Of a stretch of 64,000 nucleotides of DNA, positions 26,504 through 34,807 are shown one piece after another. The stretch is from UKL13-2 sp964417885 (GTDB lineage: Bacteria > Pseudomonadota > Gammaproteobacteria > Burkholderiales > Usitatibacteraceae). A program made the translations under genes and the position numbers. The DNA lies in NCBI GenBank assembly GCA_964417885.1, contig CAYQKN010000001.1, positions 23,522-87,521 of the forward strand, written 5' to 3'. Numbering within the stretch: position 1 is the first letter of the stretch; every line of letters begins with the position of its first letter. The notes beneath the pieces are model-generated. The model saw nothing but the letters and a program-made list of their open reading frames with translations, was not told the origin of the DNA and made no database searches.

Positions 26504-27253
26504 ATGTTTTTCAAGCTGAAGCGCACCCCGGTCAACGAGCCTGAAGAAACCGAGCGCAGCATCGCGCTCGATGGGCGCCGGGTCGATTACAAGCTGGTGC
26601 GGCGCCGCGGCCGGCGCGGGGTCGCGCTCAAGGTCGATGGCAGCGGCATGACGGTAGCCGCGTCGCTGACCACACCAATTGGCAATATCGAAGAGCTGAT
26701 CGGCAAGAATGCCGGCTGGGTGCTGAAGAAACTGGGCGAGTGGTCGCATCGCCGCATCACGCCGCAGCAGTGGCAGACCGGCGCCACGGTGCACTTCATG
26801 GGAGAGGCGCTGACGCTGATGATCGACACCGGCGCCAGCCGGGCACATGTCGAGCAATCGCTGGGACACCTGTTTGTGCGGGTACGCGAGGCGGACCCCG
26901 TGTTGATCGAGAAGACCGTGGTTGCCTGGTTCAAGCGCCAGGCGTTGCCGCATGTGGCGCAGCGCACTTTCTTTTTTGCCAGGCTGCATGGCCTGACCCC
27001 GCCGCGCGTCTATGTTTCCAGCGCCAACAGTCGCTGGGGCAGCTGCAACTCGCGCCGCGAGGTGCGCTTTTCGTGGCGTCTGCTCAAGGCGCGCCCGGCG
27101 CTGATCGATTACGTCGTCTGCCATGAACTGGCGCACCTCCGGCATATGGATCATTCGCCCGCCTTCTGGCAGGAGGTCGAACGGATGTGCCCGGATTTCC
27201 GCCTGCTGAAGGCGGAACTGGACGCGAACGACCATCGCTTTCGTGCTTTCTGA
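26504..27253 (+). CDS. YgjP-like zinc metallopeptidase-domain protein (DUF45/WLM-like)
   Basis: The 249-residue protein (from ATG 26504, which avoids overlap with plsC) carries the zinc motif VVCHELAHLRHMDHSPAFW, with HELAH and a third His further on. It also has the family block SANSRWGSCNSRREVRFSWRL, characteristic of YgjP/DUF45 proteins. The function is unresolved in most bacteria; members are thought to be small zincin-like metallopeptidases. No signal peptide is visible, so it is cytoplasmic. Its position after gmhB-plsC is conserved in several Burkholderiales as far as I recall, but no role follows from that. Confidence 0.85.
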   Translation: MFFKLKRTPVNEPEETERSIALDGRRVDYKLVRRRGRRGVALKVDGSGMTVAASLTTPIGNIEELIGKNAGWVLKKLGEWSHRRITPQQWQTGATVHFMGEALTLMIDTGASRAHVEQSLGHLFVRVREADPVLIEKTVVAWFKRQALPHVAQRTFFFARLHGLTPPRVYVSSANSRWGSCNSRREVRFSWRLLKARPALIDYVVCHELAHLRHMDHSPAFWQEVERMCPDFRLLKAELDANDHRFRAF

Positions 27254-27274
27254 CATCCAATCAGGGGAAACACC

Positions 27275-27661
27275 ATGCAACTGCTGCACACCATGATCCG
27301 CGTCGGCAACCTCGACAAATCGATCGATTTCTATACCAACGTGCTGGGCATGAAGCTGCTGCGTCGCAAGGACTATCCGGACGGCAAGTTCACACTGGCC
27401 TTTGTCGGCTATGGCGATGAATCCACCAGTTCGGTGATCGAGCTGACGCATAACTGGGAAACCGCGAGCTACGACCTGGGCAACGGCTTTGGCCACCTCG
27501 CCATCGGCCTGCCGGATGTGTACCAGGCCTGCGCGGCAGTCAAGGCAAAGGGTGGCAAGGTGACGCGCGAGCCGGGACCGATGAAGTTCGGCGGCAGTGT
27601 GATCGCCTTTGTCGAGGATCCGGACGGCTACAAGATCGAGTTCATCCAGAAAGCGCTGTAA
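27275..27661 (+). CDS. gloA: Lactoylglutathione lyase (glyoxalase I)
   Basis: GloA isomerises the methylglyoxal-glutathione hemithioacetal to S-lactoylglutathione. The 128-residue protein has the start LLHTMIRVGNLDKSIDFYTN with metal ligand H5, the Glu in VIELTHNW (about 56), GFGHLAIG with the second His (about 74), and IEFIQKAL with the last Glu (about 122). This matches Ni2+-type bacterial enzymes. AGGGGAA precedes the ATG. A GC-rich hairpin CCGGGT/ACCCGG at 27663-27691 follows the stop without a T run, then palindromic element C. Confidence 0.96.
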   Translation: MQLLHTMIRVGNLDKSIDFYTNVLGMKLLRRKDYPDGKFTLAFVGYGDESTSSVIELTHNWETASYDLGNGFGHLAIGLPDVYQACAAVKAKGGKVTREPGPMKFGGSVIAFVEDPDGYKIEFIQKAL

Positions 27662-27752
27662 GCCGGGTAGGCAGCCAAGGCTTTAACCCGGTGGCGCCTG
27701 CGCTGGCGTGATGTTGGTGGTTTGCGCGAGGCCGCAAGCATTTTCCCGAGTT

Positions 27753-27818
27753 AAACTCTAGCGCGGGCGCGGCTTCCAGACCGAAAATGGCCGGAAAGGC
27801 GCGCCAGTGCTAGAGTTT
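27753..27818 (+). repeat. Palindromic element copy C (66 bp), overlapping the end of rsmA
   Basis: It runs from AAACTCTAGC to GCTAGAGTTT with the centre GACCGAAAATGGCC. The outer ten bases of the arms match perfectly; the stem then has mismatches near 27763-27767 and resumes at GGCGCG. Read from the minus strand, its end supplies AAA CTC TAG, the last two codons and the stop of rsmA. It lies between convergent gloA and rsmA. Confidence 0.9.
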
Positions 27819-28586
27819 CATTTCCGCTTCGACGTCCGCCAGCCGAACGAATTCCGCCACCGACAGCGTCTCCCCGCGCCGTTTCGGATCGATGCCAAGT
27901 GCGTCGATCTGCGCCGCGGTCAGGAACGGCTTCAAGGTGTTGCCAAGAGTCTTGCGCCGCTGGCCGAAGCCGGCAGTGACCATCGCGGCGAAACGTGCAT
28001 CGTCCCGCGCGCGCAGCCGGTCGGCCGGCAGCGGCAGCATGCGCACAATGGCGGAATCGACCTTCGGCGGCGGGGTAAATGCATCCGGCGGGACGTCGAA
28101 CAGGTGTTCCATCGCGAAGCGGTATTGCAGCATCACCGACAGCCGGCCATAGGCATGGGTGTCCGGCGCGGCGACCATGCGGTCCACGACTTCCTTTTGC
28201 AGCATGAAAGTGCCGTCGATCAATTGTTCAGCGAAGCCGGCGAGGTGAAACAGGAACGGTGTCGAGATGTTGTAAGGCAGATTGCCGACTGCGCGGAAAC
28301 GCCCGCCCAACTTGGCGAAATCAAACTCAAGGACATCTTCCTCATGCAGCGTGAATTGCTCCGGCGCAAACCGGTCACGCAACGCCGCTGCCAGGTCACG
28401 ATCGATCTCCACCGCGTGCAGATGGTTGAGCCTGCCCAGCAGTGGCGCGGTAATGGCGCCGGGGCCGGGTCCGATTTCGATCATCGTGTCGTCTGGCCGG
28501 GGCGCAATGGCGGCGACGATGCGCTCGATGTAATGACGATCGGTCAGAAAGTGCTGGCCAAAACGGCGCTTCGGAATAATCTTCAT
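27810..28586 (-). CDS. rsmA: 16S rRNA dimethyladenosine transferase
   Basis: RsmA (KsgA) dimethylates A1518 and A1519 in helix 45 of 16S rRNA late in 30S assembly. The 258-residue protein has the start RFGQHFLTD, SAM motif EIGPGPGAITAPLL, acidic motif HAVEIDRDLA and catalytic NLPYNIS. It is the last gene of lptD-surA-pdxA-rsmA; its start overlaps pdxA by four bases. The final residues K-L and the TAG stop are contributed by palindromic element C. Confidence 0.97.
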   Translation of the reverse strand: MKIIPKRRFGQHFLTDRHYIERIVAAIAPRPDDTMIEIGPGPGAITAPLLGRLNHLHAVEIDRDLAAALRDRFAPEQFTLHEEDVLEFDFAKLGGRFRAVGNLPYNISTPFLFHLAGFAEQLIDGTFMLQKEVVDRMVAAPDTHAYGRLSVMLQYRFAMEHLFDVPPDAFTPPPKVDSAIVRMLPLPADRLRARDDARFAAMVTAGFGQRRKTLGNTLKPFLTAAQIDALGIDPKRRGETLSVAEFVRLADVEAEMKL

Positions 28587-29578
28587 CGCGCGGCTTCGCG
28601 CGGCACGGACCGCGCCGTGGCGGCCAGCGAGATCGCCATCTCGATTGCCGCTTTCATGCTGCCGGTGTCGATGCGGCCGCTGCCGGCGAGGTCAAGCGCG
28701 GTGCCATGATCAACCGAGGTGCGGATGATCGGCAGGCCCAGCGTGATGTTCACGCCATGGCCGAAGCTCGCATACTTCAGCACCGGCAAGCCCTGGTCGT
28801 GATACATCGCCAAGACCGCGTCCGCCTGTTTCAGGTGGCGTGGCGTGAACAGGGTATCGGCCGGCAGCGGTCCGTCCAGCAGCATGCCCTCGCCGCGCAG
28901 CTGGTCGAGCACCGGGCCGATCACCTCGATCTCCTCGCGGCCGAGATAGCCGCCTTCGCCGGCGTGGGGGTTCAGCCCGGCGACCAGGATGCGTGGCGAC
29001 GCGATGCCGAACTTGCCGATCAGGTCGGCGTGCAGGATGCGCAGCGTCGTGGCCAGCGACTCGCGGGTCAAAGCGGCGGATACAGCCTTCAGTGCGAGGT
29101 GAGTGGTCGCCAGCGCGACCCGCAGCCCGCCGCCGGCCAGCATCATCACGACCTGCGCGGTGCCGGTTTTCGCCGCCAGGTATTCGGTGTGGCCGGTAAA
29201 GTCGAGGCCGGCAATCCGTGCATCGTTGATCACACCCTTGTGTACCGGGGCAGTGACCATGGCGGCGAATTCACCGCTGCGGCAGCCCGCGACGGCGCGG
29301 TCGAGCAGGGCAAGAACATATGAACTGTTGGTCGCGTCGAGTGTGCCGGGCGTCACCGGTGCGGCGGTGGCGACGTGTTCGATCCGCCATTTGCCGATGC
29401 CGACACCGAGCATGGCAGCACGCGAGGCAAGCAGGTTGCGGTCGCCGAGCAGGACCAGATTTGCCGGAACATCCCTGTTTGCCAGCAGGGCGCACAGGTC
29501 AGGACCGATTCCTGCGGGCTCGCCTGAGGTGATGGCGATAGTCGGCAGGGACGTGGCAGTGCGGGAATTCACGGCCAC
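28583..29578 (-). CDS. pdxA: 4-hydroxythreonine-4-phosphate dehydrogenase
   Basis: PdxA oxidises 4-phosphohydroxy-L-threonine in the DXP-dependent pyridoxal phosphate pathway. The 331-residue protein, from a GTG start, has ITSGEPAGIGPDL near the N-terminus, the metal His in GLDFTGHTEYLA, and the late blocks GLNPHAGEGGYLGREE and AMYHDQGLPVLKYASFG. Both His residues of the latter two motifs are conserved zinc ligands. It is co-transcribed with surA upstream (77-bp spacer containing a GC-rich hairpin) and rsmA downstream. Confidence 0.97.
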   Translation of the reverse strand: MAVNSRTATSLPTIAITSGEPAGIGPDLCALLANRDVPANLVLLGDRNLLASRAAMLGVGIGKWRIEHVATAAPVTPGTLDATNSSYVLALLDRAVAGCRSGEFAAMVTAPVHKGVINDARIAGLDFTGHTEYLAAKTGTAQVVMMLAGGGLRVALATTHLALKAVSAALTRESLATTLRILHADLIGKFGIASPRILVAGLNPHAGEGGYLGREEIEVIGPVLDQLRGEGMLLDGPLPADTLFTPRHLKQADAVLAMYHDQGLPVLKYASFGHGVNITLGLPIIRTSVDHGTALDLAGSGRIDTGSMKAAIEMAISLAATARSVPREAAR

Positions 29579-29633
29579 GCTATTCCGGCGCCGCGCTCAA
29601 GCGCCACCCGGTACTTGAGTGCGGGCTGTTCGC

Positions 29634-29651
29634 GGCCCGCCTCCGCGGGCC
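29634..29651 (-). repeat. GC-rich hairpin in the surA-pdxA spacer
   Basis: GGCCCGC and GCGGGCC form a perfect 7-bp stem with a four-base loop (CTCC on the plus strand), starting a few bases after the surA stop. There is no T run, so it is more likely an mRNA stabiliser or attenuating structure than a terminator. Confidence 0.4.
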
Positions 29652-29655
29652 CGGA

Positions 29656-31023
29656 TCATTTTTCTTCCAGGCGGTATTCGACAAACGCGCGGTCGCGGGT
29701 CTGCCGCAGCCAGTCCTGATAGGCCTCGTCAGCCTTGCGCGCGCGAATCGTGTTGCGTGCCACCAGCCGCTTGCGATCCTCGGAGACGCCCTCGGTGCGG
29801 CGCTCGATCACCTGCACCAGATGCCAGCCGAACGGGCTCTGGATCGGTGCCGAGATCTCGTTGTCGCGCAACTGGTTCATGGTGCGTTCGAATTCCGGCA
29901 CCGTGTCGCCGGGAGAAATCCAGCCCAGGTCGCCACCCTTGGCATTGGACGGGTCATCCGAGTGCACCTTGGCAAGCTCGGCGAAATCGGCGCCGGCAAT
30001 GATCCGTTCGCGCAACCGTGCCAACCGCTCGCGGGCATCGGTATCGGTGACGCCCTCTTTGGTGCGAATCAGGATGTGGCGGGCGTGGGTTTGCTGGATC
30101 GACGGCTGGACATTGCGGCCGCGCTTGTCCAGCAGCTTGACGATATGAAAACCGTTGGCACTCTTGAGGATATCGGTCACTTCACCGGCCTTCAGCGGCG
30201 ACAGCGCTTCCAGGAAGATGGCCGGCAGCCGGCCCGACGGGCGCCAGCCGAGATTGCCGCCCTGCAGCGCGTCGGGCGCATCCGAATACTGCGCCGAGAT
30301 CTGGGCAAAATCCGCGCCCTTGCGCAGTTCGCCCAGTGCCAGCAGCGCGCGTTTGCGGCGCGCCTCGATCTGCGCGCTGGTCGCCTGCTCAGGCACCAGC
30401 ACCAGGATATGCGCCAGGCGGAATTCCTGGTCGGTGGTTGCTTCGCGTGCCTCGAGGGAAATCTGGGTATCGACTTCCGCTTCGGTGACGTTGATAGTGC
30501 CTTCGACTTCGCGTTCGCGCAGGCGCTGCAGGATCACCTCGCCGCGCACTTCCTCGCGGAATTTCTGCCACTTGATGCCGTCGGCCTCGAGCCGGCTGCG
30601 AAATGCGGTCATCGAGAGGTTGTTTTCATCGGCGATCCGCTGCAGGGTCTTGTCGAGCATGGCGTCGTCGACGCGGATGCCGGTTTCCTTGGCTTCCTGC
30701 ATTTGCACCATGTCGTTGATCATCCGCTCCAGCAGCTGCTTTTTCATTGCATCCTGCGGCGGCAGCTGTGTGCTTTGCGCCTGCAACTGCTTGACCACCA
30801 CCGCCATCCGCTCGTTGAGGTCGTTCTGGGTGATGACCTCGTTGTTCACCACCGCCACGATACGGTCGAGCTCGATCACGCCGCCGGTCTTGGCCGGCGC
30901 GGTCAGGCGGGTGTCGAGCCTGCCCGCGGAGGCAGGCGCCGGCGAAGCGGACTGTGCCGCCGCCATCGGCGGCAGCGCCAGCATCAAGGCAACGGTTGAG
31001 GCGGCAAGAATGCGATGTTTCAT
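29656..31023 (-). CDS. surA: Periplasmic chaperone and peptidyl-prolyl isomerase SurA
   Basis: SurA escorts unfolded outer-membrane proteins, including LptD encoded next to it, to the Bam complex. The 455-residue protein has a signal peptide (TVALMLALPPMAAAQS), an N-terminal chaperone domain (IVAVVNNEVITQNDLNER) and two parvulin domains (EFRLAHILVLVPEQ...GDLGWRPSGRLPAIF-like, near 195-300, and ARHILIRTKEGV...GGDLGWISPGDTVPEFE, near 310-410). Length is close to E. coli SurA (428). It is co-directional with lptD, with a 63-bp gap. Confidence 0.97.
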   Translation of the reverse strand: MKHRILAASTVALMLALPPMAAAQSASPAPASAGRLDTRLTAPAKTGGVIELDRIVAVVNNEVITQNDLNERMAVVVKQLQAQSTQLPPQDAMKKQLLERMINDMVQMQEAKETGIRVDDAMLDKTLQRIADENNLSMTAFRSRLEADGIKWQKFREEVRGEVILQRLREREVEGTINVTEAEVDTQISLEAREATTDQEFRLAHILVLVPEQATSAQIEARRKRALLALGELRKGADFAQISAQYSDAPDALQGGNLGWRPSGRLPAIFLEALSPLKAGEVTDILKSANGFHIVKLLDKRGRNVQPSIQQTHARHILIRTKEGVTDTDARERLARLRERIIAGADFAELAKVHSDDPSNAKGGDLGWISPGDTVPEFERTMNQLRDNEISAPIQSPFGWHLVQVIERRTEGVSEDRKRLVARNTIRARKADEAYQDWLRQTRDRAFVEYRLEEK

Positions 31024-31086
31024 GGTGCAGCTTTCGAGATAGATGCAGTGGGCGGAGCGGATATTCCGGTACAGCCGAACAGGGCG

Positions 31087-33408
31087 TCAGCGATCATCTG
31101 ACCGCCGGTAGCCCGGAATGTTCTGCCGCAGGGTTTCAAGCGGGTTGATGCCGAGTTTGGACAGGCCCTTCAACTCCAGTTGAAACTGGATCGAGTTGGA
31201 ATACTGCTGGGTCGCCGTGGCGAAACGGTGCGCGACCAGCCGGAATTCCCAGCAGCCGTAATTATACTCGACGCCAAACAGTCCCTCGAGCAGGCGGCGG
31301 TCCTGCAGCGAGTGGTTGGCCCGGGCCAGCAGGGTCCATCCCGGTGCGGCATTGCCGAACGGCCACTGTGCCGATACATCGATCTGCTTCAGCGAGTCGC
31401 GGGTGAATCGATAGCTGAAGTTGAGGATACGCCCGCCCTCGGCGTTATAGCGCGCCGCGATGTTGGTGCGCTGGAAGCGGGTGTTCGAGGTCGAATACTG
31501 GAAGCTGGAATCGAGGAACCACGAGTCGGACAACTGCCCGGACAGCGCCGCCAGCAAATCCGATCGGCTCAGGCTGCCCTGCTGCAGGCCGGACAGGCCG
31601 AGGGCGGTGTTGGACAGCGTCACCTGCTGGGGACGGAAATAGTAGCGCTGGCCGATGGCGGCACGCAGGCGTTCGATGCCGGTGAGGTTTTCGATAAAGC
31701 GGGTGGTGACGGCGGCCGTCATCTGTCGCGCATCGGAAATGCGGTCGCCACCGACGAACAGGTTCTCGTTGAATATCTGCGAAAAGCTGAAATCGGTCTC
31801 GGCGGTGGAGAAAATCGGCAGCCGGCTCTGGTCGCGGAATGGCACGTAGAGGAAGAACAGGCGCGGTTCGAGCGTTTGTGTGATGGATTCGCCGCCCAGC
31901 ATCATGGCCCGTTCGAACGACAGACCGCTGTCGACACTGACGATCGGCAGCGTGCGGCTGCCGCTTTCGAAGCCGGAATCGTTCCGTGTCAGGTCGTAGC
32001 GGGTGGTATGAACACCCATCTTCGGTGTGACGAAGCCCCATGGACGCGCCACCGGATACGCTGCCGACGGATAGAACAGCAGCCGGCGGCCGTTGACCAG
32101 GGTCGGGTGCTGGAAATCGGTGTACTCGCCAACGGTGTTGAATTCGAAGCCGTTCCAGCGGTTGGGGCGGGCGTTGAACGCGATCTGCGGCGCCAGCCGG
32201 TATGGCGCGATGACCGGCACGGTCGGGTCCTGCAGGGTCTGGAACGCGAGTATGCGGGCGCTCAGGTCGCCGACGAAGCTGGTGTAGGACAGCGTGGCTT
32301 CGCGCGGCAGGTTGGTCTGCGCGGTATTGGCGATGCGCGTCGACAGGTCGCGGAAGTAATTGTCGTCCGACACCTTTTGCGCGTTGATCGACGCGCTCCA
32401 GCCCGGCCGCAGCCAGGGCCCCAGGTTCTGGTAGTGGCGCAATGAATAGAGATAACGGTCACGGTCGGCGACACGGTCGTTGCCGAGGAACTCGGTTTCG
32501 GCCTGGCCCAGGTAATTTTCCCCCATGTAACGGAATTCCCCGCCGAGTTGCATGCCGCGCCGGGTGAAGATCTTCGGCGTGATGGTGGCGTCGCGATTGG
32601 GCGCGATATTCCAGTAATACGGCACCGCCAGTTCTAGGCCGCTGCTGGAGGAAGAGCCGAAAGTCGGCGACAGAAATCCCGATTTGCGCTCACTGTTCAA
32701 CGGAAACGTCATGTAAGGCAGGTAAAGGATCGGCACCCCCTTGAACTCGACCACGCCGTTGTAGGCGGTGCCGACGTTGCGGCCGCGGTCGAGTGCAAGT
32801 TCCGAAACCTTCAGGTACCAGTCGTTCTGGTCGGGCCGGCAGGTGGTGTAGAGCGCACCGAACAGGCGTTCCTTGTCCTCGCCTTCGAAATTCATCGTCG
32901 CCGCCGAACCGCGCGCCTCGTAGCGCTGGGACGGCCGGGTGGGGCTGCGCGAAAACAGGAACGACGGCTTGTCGACGCTGCCGATTTCGTCGGCAACCTT
33001 GAGCTTCAGGTCAAAGCCGCGAACGATGTCTCCGTCACGGTTCAGTTCGACCTTGCCGGGCACCGTCACCAGGTCGGTCTCCTTGTCGTAACTGACGATG
33101 TCGGCGGTGACTTCCATCGTCCCCTGCCTGATCGAGACCCGTCCCTTCGCCGTCACGTTCTTCTGGTTGGTGCCGTCGATCTCCTCGGCGGAAATGGTGC
33201 GCACGCCGGTTTTCGCCGGCTTCTTCAGCAGGGTTCCCGGTGTCGGCAGCATCCGGTCCAGCTTCAGCGATTCGGCGATGGCGGCATCGAGTTCGGCCTG
33301 ATTGGGCGTGCTGGCCTGTTGGGCCCAGGAAGCCTGGCCGCCGATCTGGGCGCACAGCGGCGCCAGCGCCAGCGCGATGCGCGACAGGCGATGAAAGTTT
33401 GATTTCAT
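31087..33408 (-). CDS. lptD: LPS-assembly outer-membrane protein LptD
   Basis: LptD forms, with LptE, the translocon that inserts LPS into the outer leaflet. From ATG 33408 it is 773 residues, starting with a signal peptide (IALALAPLCAQIGGQASWA). An N-terminal OstA/LptA-like beta-jellyroll (VTAKGRVSIRQGTMEVTADI, about 85-140) and a C-terminal 26-strand barrel follow. The mature protein appears to have two Cys residues (TTCRPD near 193, YGCWEF near the end), enough for one interdomain disulfide; DsbC is encoded at 38.6 kb. A same-frame ATG at 34449 would run through the opposite-strand kinase gene and is rejected. Confidence 0.96.
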   Translation of the reverse strand: MKSNFHRLSRIALALAPLCAQIGGQASWAQQASTPNQAELDAAIAESLKLDRMLPTPGTLLKKPAKTGVRTISAEEIDGTNQKNVTAKGRVSIRQGTMEVTADIVSYDKETDLVTVPGKVELNRDGDIVRGFDLKLKVADEIGSVDKPSFLFSRSPTRPSQRYEARGSAATMNFEGEDKERLFGALYTTCRPDQNDWYLKVSELALDRGRNVGTAYNGVVEFKGVPILYLPYMTFPLNSERKSGFLSPTFGSSSSSGLELAVPYYWNIAPNRDATITPKIFTRRGMQLGGEFRYMGENYLGQAETEFLGNDRVADRDRYLYSLRHYQNLGPWLRPGWSASINAQKVSDDNYFRDLSTRIANTAQTNLPREATLSYTSFVGDLSARILAFQTLQDPTVPVIAPYRLAPQIAFNARPNRWNGFEFNTVGEYTDFQHPTLVNGRRLLFYPSAAYPVARPWGFVTPKMGVHTTRYDLTRNDSGFESGSRTLPIVSVDSGLSFERAMMLGGESITQTLEPRLFFLYVPFRDQSRLPIFSTAETDFSFSQIFNENLFVGGDRISDARQMTAAVTTRFIENLTGIERLRAAIGQRYYFRPQQVTLSNTALGLSGLQQGSLSRSDLLAALSGQLSDSWFLDSSFQYSTSNTRFQRTNIAARYNAEGGRILNFSYRFTRDSLKQIDVSAQWPFGNAAPGWTLLARANHSLQDRRLLEGLFGVEYNYGCWEFRLVAHRFATATQQYSNSIQFQLELKGLSKLGINPLETLRQNIPGYRRSDDR

Positions 33409-33597
33409 CGGGATGCCCGCGATCGGTTCGTTATTGGAGGAAGGTTCGACAAGGGCTGGATTTGCGGGGGAAATGATCGGCGGGGTGATTGGCGTGGCGG
33501 CAAGGGGCGAATGATAAAATGGTGCAATTAAAAGAATAAATCGCGCGGCATCCGATCCACCACACGCGCCCGACACCCGGGACCCGGAACACACTCC

Positions 33598-34644
33598 ATG
33601 CAACAACACGACTCTGCCCGCATGAACGCGCTGCATGCCTGGCTGAAACCGCAGCTCGCCTGCGACGGGATAGCAGACTACCAGTTGGCGCCTGCGTCGG
33701 CGGATGCCAGCTTCCGGCGCTATTTTCGCATAACCACCCCGTCGGCCACCGTGCCGACACGTATCGTCATGGACGCGCCGCCGGAACAGGAAGATTGCCG
33801 GCCGTTTGTCAATGTTGCCCACCTGATGCGGGAGGCCGGGGTCAACGCGCCGGAAGTGCTGGCGCAGGACCTGTCGCAGGGATTCCTGCTGCTGACCGAT
33901 CTCGGCCGCAAGACCTATCTGGACGTCATCAACGACGACAATGCCGACCGTCTGTTCCGCGCCGCCAATGAGATGCTGGTCAAGTGGCAGCTGGCTTCCC
34001 GGCCCGGCGTGCTGCCGGAATACAGCCAGGCGCAAATCCACGCCGAACTGGCGCTGTTCACCGACTGGTACATCGGCAGACACGTGCAGGCCACACTGAC
34101 CAACGCACAGCAACAGGTGCTGCAGTCGGCCTTTGAAAGCATTGCGCGGATGAGCCTTGCACAGGAAAAAGTCTTTGTCCACAGCGATTACATGCCGCGA
34201 AACCTGATGATCGGCGAGCCGCCGGATGGCATCACGCCCGGCGTGCTCGATTTTCAGGACGCGGTATATGGCCCGATCAGCTACGACATCGCCTCGCTGT
34301 ATCGCGATGCCTTTGTCTCCTGGGAAGAGGATCGCGTGCTCGACGGCACCATCCGCTACTGGGAGCAGGCAAAGAAAGCCGGCCTGCCAATGCCCCCCCA
34401 ATTCGGCGATTTTTACCGCGATGCCGAATGGACGGGCCTGCAGCGGCACCTGCGTATCCTCGGCATTTTTGCCCGCCTCAATTACCGCGACGGCAAGCCG
34501 TCCTACCTCGCCGACACGCCGCGTTTTGTGATGTACGTGCGCAAGACCTGCGAGCGTTACGGCGCATTGAAGCCGCTGTTGCGATTGCTGGATCAGCTCA
34601 AGATCGGCGATGCGGCGGTGTCCGGGTATTCGTTCATTCGATGA
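33598..34644 (+). CDS. amgK: AmgK-like anomeric sugar kinase (aminoglycoside phosphotransferase fold)
   Basis: The 348-residue protein has the APH kinase core: VFVHSDYMPRNLMI with catalytic D197 and N202, and VLDFQDAVYGP with the metal-binding D218. In Pseudomonas AmgK phosphorylates MurNAc and GlcNAc at C1 for peptidoglycan recycling, and its gene lies beside lptD divergently, followed by murU. Here the same divergent position beside lptD is kept, but the next gene is pepP, with no murU in the window. The function is inferred from fold and context. A 189-bp AT-richer divergent spacer probably holds promoters for both directions. Confidence 0.82.
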   Translation: MQQHDSARMNALHAWLKPQLACDGIADYQLAPASADASFRRYFRITTPSATVPTRIVMDAPPEQEDCRPFVNVAHLMREAGVNAPEVLAQDLSQGFLLLTDLGRKTYLDVINDDNADRLFRAANEMLVKWQLASRPGVLPEYSQAQIHAELALFTDWYIGRHVQATLTNAQQQVLQSAFESIARMSLAQEKVFVHSDYMPRNLMIGEPPDGITPGVLDFQDAVYGPISYDIASLYRDAFVSWEEDRVLDGTIRYWEQAKKAGLPMPPQFGDFYRDAEWTGLQRHLRILGIFARLNYRDGKPSYLADTPRFVMYVRKTCERYGALKPLLRLLDQLKIGDAAVSGYSFIR

Positions 34645-34646
34645 TC

Positions 34647-34712
34647 AAGCACCAGTACCGGCGCGGCTCCCGGACCGAAAAGGCCCGGGAACGGGCGCCA
34701 GTGCTGGAGTTT
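34647..34712 (+). repeat. Palindromic element copy D (left arm diverged)
   Basis: The right arm CGCCAGTGCTGGAGTTT (34696-34712) matches the family exactly. The middle reads CGGACCGAAAAGGCCCG and the left arm is altered (AAGCACCAGTACCGGCGCGG), so pairing is imperfect. It begins three bases after the amgK stop. Confidence 0.75.
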
Positions 34713-34807
34713 GACTCGCGATAAGACCTGATCGGCACGCATCGCCACAAACGCCGGCGCGGTGCCGGCGTACAATTGCGTTTTTTCCCACGCCCGTTCC
34801 CACGCCC

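Noticed and set aside
33409..34449. Extension of the lptD frame upstream to 34449
   Set aside because: It runs antisense through the whole amgK-like gene, while the ATG at 33408 gives a proper signal peptide.
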